Assembly: GCA_029933565.1 (NCBI GenBank)
Contig: JAOZNY010000101.1
Coordinates: forward strand, 1-10,439
Length of the DNA: 10,439 bases
From: Bacteroidales bacterium
GTDB lineage: Bacteria > Bacteroidota > Bacteroidia > Bacteroidales > F082
Direction of reading: 5' to 3'
Shown here one piece after another: positions 1 to 6,168 of this stretch (its first letter is position 1; each line of letters opens with the position of its first letter). The position numbers and the translations under genes were made by a program. The notes under the pieces were generated by a model, which worked only from the letters and a program-made list of their open reading frames with translations, did not search any database and was not told where the DNA came from.

Positions 1-2310
1 AGTTTTGAAGGAGACTGGATAGCTGTTGCAATAAGCAGTCATAACGATAAATTAACAGGCTATGGCTTTGGCGTAAATGCGGCTGGAGTTAAAGGTGATG
101 GAATGGTATCCAATGACACTGATTGGGATGAAACCCATGACCCTGTTTATTATGTAAAGACCAGCATAGATGAAGAAGGCTGGATTGCCGAAATGAGAAT
201 TCCGCTTAACCAATTGAGGTTTGCTAAAATGCAGAAGCATGTATGGGGATTTGAAATTATGCGTTATCTATTCAGAAAAGAAGAGATGTCGCTTTGGCAA
301 ATGGTTCCTAAAGATGCCTCTGGATGGGTTAGCCGTTGGGGAGAACTTCATGGTATAGAAAATATAAAACCTAAAAAGGAAATTGCCTTAACTCCATACG
401 TTATGGGAAGTCTTGAAAAAAGTGAGGCAGAAATTGGAAACCCATTTGAAACAGGAACAAAATGGGGTTATAATGCTGGTTTGGATGGTAAAATAGCAGT
501 AACCAACGACCTAACACTAAACTTTACAATTAACCCCGATTTTGGTCAGGTAGAGGCGGATCCTTCCGATGTTAACCTTTCAGCATTTGAAAGTTATTTC
601 AGTGAAAAACGTCCGTTTTTTATTGAAGGCTCAAATATTTTTAATTACCCATTAGATGCAGGTAACAGTCATAGCAGGGATAATTTATTTTATTCGAGAA
701 GAATAGGTAGACGCCCTCATTACGAAGCTGAAGTTGAGGATGATGAGTATGTTGACTCTCCCGAATTTACAAGAATTTTAGGTGCTTTCAAATTATCAGG
801 AAAAACAAAAAATGGATGGTCGATTGGGGTGACGGAAAGCATTACAAACAATGAATATGCAGAGATAGATAATAATGGAGCGCAAACAAAGCAGATTGTT
901 GAGCCAATGACTAATTTCTTCAACACCCGTATTCAAAAGGATATTAATAAGGGCAAAACAATAATTGGAGGAATTGTTACTGCAACCAACCGATTTATAA
1001 ATGATTCTGTACTAGAGTTTTTACCTTCATCTGCTTATACAGCAGGCCTCGATTTTAATCAATTTTGGGATGAAAGGACATATAATTTTCAGGCAAAAGT
1101 TATTGGTAGCAATGTTACAGGAACTGAAGAGTCGATACTTGCAAGACAAGAGGCTCCACAGCGCTATTACCAGCGACCTGATGCAACACACCTTCACATC
1201 GACAGTAGCCTTACGCAGTTGAGTGGTTTTGGAGGCTCATTTATGCTTGCAAAAATTGGTAGAGGACATTGGCGTTATGGGATTAAGGGAACAGTTTCTT
1301 CGCCCGGACTTTCGCTAAACGACATGGGCTATATGCGAAGAGGTGATGCAATTAACCAAAGTGGCTGGGTAGAATATACTATTTGGGAACCTTTTAGCAT
1401 TTTTAGAAAAATGAATATTAGAGTAAACCAATGGTTTGGATGGGATTTTAGTGGTACTCAACTTTATTCAGGGTTACGAGGAACTTGGGATGCTCAGTTT
1501 AAGAACTATTGGTCGGTGGATGTTAGCATTACTAAAGAAGGATTTGATATCGATCGTCATCAACTAAGAGGAGGTCCTGCAATTAGAACACCTGGAATGT
1601 TGAGGTCAAAGATTTCTGTTAATACTGATGAGCGAAAAAAGTTGGTGGCAGATGTTTTTGTCTATCGTGGATTTGGTACTGATGGCTGGCGTGATGCCTT
1701 TGATGTTGGTTTAGAAATAAGTTATAGGCCTCTCCCCAGCCTCCAGTTTTCAGTCGACCCGGTGTTTATTCACGATCAGGAATCGATGATTTATATTGAA
1801 ACAATAGATTTTAACGGACAGTCTAGATATATTATTTCGGGCATGGACAGAAAAGAACTTCAGCTAAATTTTAGAATTAACTATTCGCTAACCCCAGATC
1901 TCACTTTCCAGTATTGGGGACAGCCATTCTTTTTCTCCGGCGATTATCATAGTTTTAAAAAAGTTGTTGATGCCGGAAACACAAGTTATTACGATCAGTT
2001 TTATAAATTTGGTGACGATGAGATATTTTATGATGAACCAAATGACCAATATTTGATTGATGAAACCGGGGATGGAAATATTGATTACAGTTTTGATAAT
2101 CCTGACTTTAGTTTTTATGAATTTAGAAGTAATTTTGTTGTGAGGTGGGAATATGTTCCCGGGTCGACAGCTTATTTTGTATGGTCGCAAGGTAGAAGTG
2201 GTGATGTGGGTAGTGGTGAGTTTTTCCTAAGCGAGCATATTGATAATCTGCTGGATGCCAGTCCCTCCAATGTTTTTCTTCTAAAACTTTCTTACAGACT
2301 TAGTTTTTAA
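1..2310 (+). CDS. DUF5916 / CBM9-like outer-membrane beta-barrel protein (5' partial)
   Basis: The frame is open from base 1, so the start and signal peptide lie outside the window; 769 residues are visible. Residues 1 to about 120 look like the end of the N-terminal carbohydrate-binding family 9-like sandwich (for example WIAEMRIPLNQLRF). The DUF5916 hallmark follows: NPDFGQVEADPSDVN from residue 178 and RPFFIEGSNIF near 204-214. The rest is rich in alternating aromatic/polar strands typical of an outer-membrane barrel, and the chain ends in aromatic-containing SYRLSF, as barrel proteins often do. Residues 687-695 (DETGDGNID) resemble a calcium-binding acidic loop. Near the end, NPDFSFYEFRSN and VRWEYVPGSTAYFVWSQGRSG are typical of this Bacteroidota family. 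Molecular function is unknown; outer-membrane location is inferred. No TonB box, plug domain or SusC/SusD neighbour is visible. A nuclease-fold gene starts 21 bases downstream. Confidence 0.9.
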   Translation, partial: SFEGDWIAVAISSHNDKLTGYGFGVNAAGVKGDGMVSNDTDWDETHDPVYYVKTSIDEEGWIAEMRIPLNQLRFAKMQKHVWGFEIMRYLFRKEEMSLWQMVPKDASGWVSRWGELHGIENIKPKKEIALTPYVMGSLEKSEAEIGNPFETGTKWGYNAGLDGKIAVTNDLTLNFTINPDFGQVEADPSDVNLSAFESYFSEKRPFFIEGSNIFNYPLDAGNSHSRDNLFYSRRIGRRPHYEAEVEDDEYVDSPEFTRILGAFKLSGKTKNGWSIGVTESITNNEYAEIDNNGAQTKQIVEPMTNFFNTRIQKDINKGKTIIGGIVTATNRFINDSVLEFLPSSAYTAGLDFNQFWDERTYNFQAKVIGSNVTGTEESILARQEAPQRYYQRPDATHLHIDSSLTQLSGFGGSFMLAKIGRGHWRYGIKGTVSSPGLSLNDMGYMRRGDAINQSGWVEYTIWEPFSIFRKMNIRVNQWFGWDFSGTQLYSGLRGTWDAQFKNYWSVDVSITKEGFDIDRHQLRGGPAIRTPGMLRSKISVNTDERKKLVADVFVYRGFGTDGWRDAFDVGLEISYRPLPSLQFSVDPVFIHDQESMIYIETIDFNGQSRYIISGMDRKELQLNFRINYSLTPDLTFQYWGQPFFFSGDYHSFKKVVDAGNTSYYDQFYKFGDDEIFYDEPNDQYLIDETGDGNIDYSFDNPDFSFYEFRSNFVVRWEYVPGSTAYFVWSQGRSGDVGSGEFFLSEHIDNLLDASPSNVFLLKLSYRLSF

Positions 2311-2331
2311 TAATTACTTAATTATAACAAA

Positions 2332-2682
2332 ATGTACAACTATACAGCTAAACTTGACAGAGTGGTGGACGGTGACACCATCGATTTAGTAATAGACATG
2401 GGTTTTAAAATGACGACAAACCAACGGATTAGGTTGGCTAACATCGATACGCCAGAAACTTTTCGCCAAAAGCATGACTCGGAAGAATACAAAGCGGGAA
2501 TGGTGTCAAAGAATTTTGTGATAAAACGTCTGGAAGAAAACCAAAATGAATTGAGGATAGAAACACTCAAGGACACAGGAAAATATGGCCGTTACATTGG
2601 AGTAATCTGGCTTGCCGACAGCGACACTTCCTTAAATGAAGAACTTGTTCAAGAAGGTCTTGCAAAGCATGTTAAGTATTAG
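2332..2682 (+). CDS. Thermonuclease (SNase-fold) family protein
   Basis: A 116-residue staphylococcal-nuclease-like (OB-fold) protein, predicted to cleave phosphodiester bonds in DNA or RNA with calcium. The catalytic set can be read directly: VVDGDT with D13 and D15, RIRLANIDTPE giving R34, D39, T40 and E42, and KYGRYIG giving R87; the C-terminal LNEELVQEGLAKHVKY block is also canonical. These match the S. aureus nuclease residues D19, D21, R35, D40, T41, E43 and R87. It starts directly at the fold, with no signal peptide or lipobox, so it is probably cytoplasmic, unlike the secreted S. aureus enzyme. It lies 21 bases after the DUF5916 gene and may be cotranscribed with it. Its stop overlaps the convergent alkene reductase stop by four bases. 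No Shine-Dalgarno sequence is visible. The biological substrate is unknown. Confidence 0.88.
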   Translation: MYNYTAKLDRVVDGDTIDLVIDMGFKMTTNQRIRLANIDTPETFRQKHDSEEYKAGMVSKNFVIKRLEENQNELRIETLKDTGKYGRYIGVIWLADSDTSLNEELVQEGLAKHVKY

Positions 2683-3773
2683 GCCTTAAAATCAGGATAA
2701 TCAGTAAAACCTTTAGCGCCAGTTGAATAATAAGTTGAAGTATCAGCTTCTGACAGAGGAAAATTATTCTCAAACCTTGAAACCAAGTCGGGGTTTGCTA
2801 TAAATGGCACACCAAAAGCAACTAAATCGGCATTGCCTTCTTCAATAATGTTGTTTCCACTTTCAAATGTAAAACCTCGGTTAATCATTAAAGTGCCATT
2901 GTAAATTTTGCGGTAGCGTTTCGCAATTTCTGTTTCGGCAAATGCTGATTGTTTTGCTCTACGTCCAGGTTCCGACAAATGCAGGTAAGCCAAATCGTAG
3001 TTATTTAGTTTCTCAATCAAATAATCAAAAGTTGGAATAGTATCTTCAGTTAAAAGCATCCCGTGATCGTTGTGATAGGAAGGATTTAACCTCACACCAA
3101 TTCTGTTCACAGGCATAATTTTTTTCATTTTATCGATTATTTCAATTAAAATCCTACTGCGGTTTTCAAAGTTCCCCCCATAATCGTCAGTTCTTACATT
3201 TGAGCAAGGAGCAAAAAACTGATGTAAAAGGTATCCGTTAGAAGCATGAATTTCAACACCATCAAATCCTGCTTCCATAGCATTTTTGGCTGCTGTTACA
3301 AATTCATTTATAACGCCTTTTATTTCTTCTACGCTCATTTCATGAGGTATTGGAGCAGCCTTTGGGCCTGATGGAGTTCGTGCCTGATAGTTGAACTCAA
3401 TTGCTGAAGGAGCCATTGGTAAATTTCCGCCAAGGAAATCAGGATGTGAGATGCGCCCAACATGCCACAGTTGGATAAAAATTTTACCATCCTGTTTGTG
3501 TACTGCTTTTGTTACCTGTTTCCATGCCTCTGTTTGTTGCTTCGAATAAATTCCTGGAGTATTGGCATAGCCAACTCCCATAGGGGAAACCTGTGAGCCT
3601 TCAGAAATTATTAACCCGGTTGTGGATCTTTGTCCATAGTATTCAGCAATTAAAGGGGTGGCAATGTTTTCAGCATTGTCGGCACGACCTCGGGTGAGGG
3701 GAGCCATAATTATTCGATTTTTCAATGGAATATCTCCCATTGAGAACTCCTGTAAAAGTGGCTTTTTTGTCAT
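2679..3773 (-). CDS. Old Yellow Enzyme family alkene reductase (NADH:flavin oxidoreductase)
   Basis: An FMN-dependent TIM-barrel ene-reductase of the NemA/OYE type, reducing activated C=C bonds (enones, maleimides, possibly nitro compounds) with NAD(P)H in the cytoplasm. Seen: GDIPLKNRIIMAPLTRGRA near the N-terminus, IQLWHVGRISHP, GFDGVEIHASNGYLLHQFF with the H176/N179 substrate-anchoring pair, the TDDYGGNFENRSR block, and VAFGVPFIANPDLVSRF. The arginine that usually follows AFG and contacts the FMN phosphate is V322 here. I chose the ATG at 3773 (364 residues, as in NemA): the upstream ATG at 3818 would add 15 non-conserved residues and run into lpdA, whereas MTKKPLLQEF begins where family members begin. 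The gap to the lpdA stop is 10 bases, so the two probably form an operon. The physiological substrate cannot be told from the sequence. Confidence 0.92.
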   Translation of the reverse strand: MTKKPLLQEFSMGDIPLKNRIIMAPLTRGRADNAENIATPLIAEYYGQRSTTGLIISEGSQVSPMGVGYANTPGIYSKQQTEAWKQVTKAVHKQDGKIFIQLWHVGRISHPDFLGGNLPMAPSAIEFNYQARTPSGPKAAPIPHEMSVEEIKGVINEFVTAAKNAMEAGFDGVEIHASNGYLLHQFFAPCSNVRTDDYGGNFENRSRILIEIIDKMKKIMPVNRIGVRLNPSYHNDHGMLLTEDTIPTFDYLIEKLNNYDLAYLHLSEPGRRAKQSAFAETEIAKRYRKIYNGTLMINRGFTFESGNNIIEEGNADLVAFGVPFIANPDLVSRFENNFPLSEADTSTYYSTGAKGFTDYPDFKA

Positions 3774-3783
3774 TAAAAAAAAT

Positions 3784-5175
3784 CTAAATATGAATAACCT
3801 CATCGTAAGCAGCGGCAACAGCCTCCATAACTGCTTCTGACATTGTTGGATGTGGGTGCACAGATTTTATGATTTCGTGTCCTGTAGTTTCCAGTTTACG
3901 TGCCACAACAACTTCTGCAATCATTTCGGTAACGTTCTCACCAATCATCTGGCAACCTAACCATTCGCCATATTTAGCATCGAAAACAACTTTTATAAAA
4001 CCATCTTTCTTACCGGCAGCACTTGCTTTTCCTGAAGCTGTGAATGGAAACTTGCCTACTTTTATTTCAAAGCCTGCCTCTGTTGCTTGTTTATCGGTCA
4101 TGCCAACAGATGCAACTTCGGGTGAAGTGTAAGTACAAGCAGGGATATTTCCGTAGTCAATGGACTCAACATCCATTCCTGATATTTTTTCAACACAAGT
4201 AATGCCTTCGTGAGAGGCTACGTGCGCAAGGGCAGGGCCGTGAACAATATCTCCAATGGCATAAACTCCATCGATATTTGTTTTATAAAAATCGTCAACT
4301 AGGACTTTGCCTTTTTCTATTTTTACTCCAACTTCTTCCAAACCAATGCCTTCAAGGTTCGTTTCAACACCAACTGCTGAAAGTACAATATCTGCTTCAA
4401 CAACTTCTACTCCTTTTTTCGTTTTGATTGACACCTTACACTTTTTACCTTTGGTATCAACACTTTCAACTGCAGAGCCTACCATTACTTTCATCTTGGC
4501 TTTCTTGAATGAACGTGCAAGTGTTTTTCCAACTTCTTCATCTTCAAGAGGGACAATTGTAGGAAGAAATTCAACCAGAGTTACCTTAACTCCAAGGCTG
4601 TTGTAAAAATATGCAAATTCAGAGCCAATGGCTCCAGATCCAACGACTACCATGCTTTCGGGCAGTTTGTCTAAGGTAAGCGCTTCTCTGTAACCAATTA
4701 TTTTCTTGCCATCCTGAGGCATATTTGGTAATTGCTTCGAACGGGCTCCGGTAGCAATGATAATGCTGTCGGCATCAAAAATAGTTGACTTTCCATCAGT
4801 ATTAGTTACCTCAACTTTTTTACCTTTCAGTAGTTTACCGAAACCATTTATCAGATCAATTTTATTCTTTTTTAAGAGATACTGAACCCCTTTGCTCATC
4901 CCATCGGCAACGCCACGACTGCGTTTAACCATGTCAGTAAGATCGGGAGTTACTTCGCCTTCTATTTTAACTCCGTAATCGGCAGCGTGCTTTGCGTAGT
5001 TAAATACCTGTGCGCTTTTAAGAAGTGCTTTTGTTGGAATACATCCCCAGTTAAGGCAAATGCCACCAATTTCCGATTTTTCAACAACTGCAACTTTTTT
5101 TCCTAATTGTGATGCTCTTATTGCTGCTACGTAGCCACCGGGGCCTGAACCAATTATTATTATATCGTATTTCAT
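3784..5175 (-). CDS. lpdA: Dihydrolipoyl dehydrogenase (E3)
   Basis: A flavoprotein disulfide reductase that reoxidises dihydrolipoamide with NAD+, the shared E3 subunit of 2-oxoacid dehydrogenase and glycine cleavage complexes. Seen in order: FAD dinucleotide fold GSGPGG (residues 9-14), redox disulfide GGICLNWGCIP with C40 and C45, NAD-binding VVVGSGAIG (176-184), the second FAD motif AIGD (D309), and the C-terminal dimer-interface SVHPHPTMSE carrying the catalytic H442/E447 dyad. The usual TPSE/YTSPE segment (YTSPEVASVG) is intact. I start at the ATG at 5175, giving 463 residues beginning MKYDIIIIG; the ATG at 5196 would add seven residues (MALNIYK) that fall in a degenerate repeat. No E1 or E2 gene is in the window, so its partner complex is elsewhere. 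It is followed 10 bases on by the ene-reductase gene. A -7 element lies at 5226-5233. Confidence 0.96.
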   Translation of the reverse strand: MKYDIIIIGSGPGGYVAAIRASQLGKKVAVVEKSEIGGICLNWGCIPTKALLKSAQVFNYAKHAADYGVKIEGEVTPDLTDMVKRSRGVADGMSKGVQYLLKKNKIDLINGFGKLLKGKKVEVTNTDGKSTIFDADSIIIATGARSKQLPNMPQDGKKIIGYREALTLDKLPESMVVVGSGAIGSEFAYFYNSLGVKVTLVEFLPTIVPLEDEEVGKTLARSFKKAKMKVMVGSAVESVDTKGKKCKVSIKTKKGVEVVEADIVLSAVGVETNLEGIGLEEVGVKIEKGKVLVDDFYKTNIDGVYAIGDIVHGPALAHVASHEGITCVEKISGMDVESIDYGNIPACTYTSPEVASVGMTDKQATEAGFEIKVGKFPFTASGKASAAGKKDGFIKVVFDAKYGEWLGCQMIGENVTEMIAEVVVARKLETTGHEIIKSVHPHPTMSEAVMEAVAAAYDEVIHI

Positions 5176-5188
5176 TTTATAAATATTT

Positions 5189-5220
5189 AGAGCCAAGAGT
5201 CAATAGTCGTGAATCAAGAC
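5189..5220. repeat. Degenerate heptamer tandem repeat in the lpdA leader
   Basis: Read on the + strand, this stretch divides into consecutive heptamers AGAGCCA, AGAGTCA, ATAGTCG and TGAATCA, then a partial AGAC. The consensus is close to AGAGTCA, with one to three changes per unit. It lies between the lpdA start codon and its putative -7 element, so it would be part of the lpdA 5' untranslated leader. A similar short run, AGAGTCAGAATCGAG, occurs at 8780-8794. The function is unknown; it may be replication-slippage DNA or a dispersed intergenic repeat. Confidence 0.5.
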
Positions 5221-5225
5221 GGATG

Positions 5226-5233
5226 CAAAAATA
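5226..5233 (-). promoter_or_regulatory. Putative lpdA promoter -7 element
   Basis: The minus strand reads TATTTTTG, an exact match to the Bacteroidota -7 consensus TAnnTTTG. It lies about 50 bases upstream of the lpdA start. No good TTTG is visible 19-21 bases further upstream, so the -33 element is weak or absent. The short motif is common in AT-rich DNA; the call rests on its placement. Confidence 0.4.
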
Positions 5234-5269
5234 ATGAATCTTGTAATGTAAAGGCATCAGTTTCTTTAC

Positions 5270-5277
5270 TAATTTTG
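5270..5277 (+). promoter_or_regulatory. Putative -7 element for the HD phosphohydrolase gene
   Basis: TAATTTTG matches TAnnTTTG exactly and ends 27 bases before the ATG at 5305, which would give a leader of roughly 20 bases. The only upstream candidate, TTG at 5241-5243, is spaced too far for a canonical -33. It is divergent from the lpdA -7 element, with 36 bases between the two motifs. Confidence 0.4.
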
Positions 5278-5304
5278 AATGATTAAAAATAAGAGACCAG
5301 ATTG

Positions 5305-6024
5305 ATGAATAAAGACCACAAAAAAATAGTTGGCAAAACGGAATGTTTTGTGAAGGAAAAGTTAAATAATGCCGAGGGCGGCCACGATTGGTGGCATATC
5401 GACAGAGTTAGAAAAACTTCGTTAACAATTGCTGAAGGAGAAAATATCGATTTGACAGTTTTGGAATTGGGAGCTTTGTTGCACGATATTGCTGATCCAA
5501 AGTTTCATGATGGAGATGAAGAAGTTGGGCCTCGGACAGCAGTTGACTGGCTTAAATTGCTTGACCTCGACAGAAAATCAATTGAGCATATTGAAAAAAT
5601 TATTAGAAATATCTCATACAAAAATTCATTTGAAGATCAGGCATTTAATTCCAAAGAGTTACAGATAATACAAGACGCTGATCGTTTGGATGCCATTGGA
5701 GCCATCGGCATTGCACGTACTTTTAATTATGGTGGGCATAAAGGATTTGAACTTTATAATCCGGAAATTGACCCTGTAAATTTTAAATCAAAGGAGGATT
5801 ACAAAAAGAGTAATGCGCCAACAATTAATCACTTTTATGAGAAATTACTTTTGCTAAAAGATAAAATGAATACTAAGAAAGGAAAAGAGATGGCACAGCA
5901 AAGACATGATTTTATGTTGAAATTTTTGGAGCAGTTTTATTTTGAATGGGATCCCTCAGCGCCTTCGCGGACCTCACGTGGTAAGGGGTTAAATACCCCT
6001 CCGTCCTTCGGACATCTCCCCTAA
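5305..6024 (+). CDS. HD-domain phosphohydrolase (YedJ/YpgQ-like) with repeat-derived C-terminus
   Basis: A 239-residue cytoplasmic metal-dependent HD-superfamily hydrolase. Metal ligands are visible: HDWWH (H27, H31), LLHDIAD with H60/D61, and QDADRLDAIGAIGIAR with D124, D126 and D129. The spacing and the ADRLDAIGA block match YedJ/YpgQ-type proteins; a staphylococcal YpgQ has been reported as a nucleotide pyrophosphohydrolase, but the substrate here is not known. I use the ATG at 5305; a TTG immediately before it extends the frame by one codon. The helical family domain ends near FYFEWD (residues 211-216). Residues 217-239 are proline/serine-rich, low in conserved character, and encoded by a palindromic intergenic repeat that also supplies the TAA. 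The ancestral protein probably ended near residue 216. A -7 element lies just upstream. Confidence 0.88.
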   Translation: MNKDHKKIVGKTECFVKEKLNNAEGGHDWWHIDRVRKTSLTIAEGENIDLTVLELGALLHDIADPKFHDGDEEVGPRTAVDWLKLLDLDRKSIEHIEKIIRNISYKNSFEDQAFNSKELQIIQDADRLDAIGAIGIARTFNYGGHKGFELYNPEIDPVNFKSKEDYKKSNAPTINHFYEKLLLLKDKMNTKKGKEMAQQRHDFMLKFLEQFYFEWDPSAPSRTSRGKGLNTPPSFGHLP

Positions 6025-6038
6025 ATTAGGGGAGGAGG
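5953..6038. repeat. Composite REP-like palindromic intergenic repeat overlapping the 3' end of the HD gene
   Basis: Two related 36-base units lie at 5953-5988 and 5997-6032. They share the ordered blocks CCCTC, CCTTCG, GAC, CTC and a terminal GGGG. Between and within them are inverted repeats: AGGGGT/ACCCCT (5984-5989 with 5995-6000), GTCC/GGAC (6003-6006 with 6010-6013), and the perfect 19-base palindrome CTCCCCTAAATTAGGGGAG (6016-6034). Its GC-rich composition contrasts with its AT-rich surroundings. Elements of this style (CCCCTC...CCTTCGG...CTCCCCTAAATTAGGGG) are, from memory, frequent between Bacteroidota genes and resemble REP/BIME elements mobilised in trans by RAYT transposases; that assignment is inference. 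No transposase is in the window. Confidence 0.7.
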
Positions 6039-6141
6039 TATTAGGTGATAATATAATAATTTGATACGAATGCAATATGGAAGACGAACTACTCCAACTC
6101 ATTAGCATAAGCAGTGGAAAGACAAGCAGAGTACAGTCAGG

Positions 6142-6168
6142 GGTGGTTAAAAGGATTTTTTAACCACC
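6142..6168 (-). terminator. Strong stem-loop spanning the glpK stop codon (possible bidirectional terminator)
   Basis: GGTGGTTAAAA (6142-6152) pairs perfectly with TTTTAACCACC (6158-6168), an 11-bp stem with a 5-base loop. The last glpK codons and its TAA lie inside the stem. Neither strand has a U-run after the hairpin, so it is not a textbook intrinsic terminator. It may still stop or protect transcripts between the convergent HD and glpK genes. Confidence 0.4.

Noticed and set aside
2059..2085. DETGDGNID in the DUF5916 protein as a dockerin or calcium-binding repeat
   Set aside because: It is a single copy inside an otherwise typical DUF5916 barrel loop, with no second repeat or cohesin/dockerin context.
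3774..3818. N-terminal extension of the alkene reductase from ATG 3818
   Set aside because: It would overlap the lpdA coding region and adds 15 residues not found in the family; ATG 3773 fits family length.
4307..4606. Long + strand reading frame opposite lpdA, like others opposite glpK, dapD and the DUF5916 gene
   Set aside because: These are antisense shadows of well-identified genes, with no family features of their own.
5176..5196. N-terminal extension of LpdA from ATG 5196
   Set aside because: The seven extra residues come partly from the degenerate heptamer repeat; the Rossmann strand begins properly at MKYDIIIIG.
6016..6034. The 19-base palindrome as an ordinary intrinsic terminator of the HD gene
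   Set aside because: No T-run follows on either strand, and it is an integral part of the repeat unit; any terminator role is secondary.
6077..6163. 28-codon + strand ORF (begins MEDELLQLISISSGK) between the HD gene and glpK, ending in the glpK hairpin
   Set aside because: It is very short, has no recognisable family or promoter, and its end is dictated by the hairpin and the antisense glpK codons. It could be a gene scrap, but nothing supports expression.
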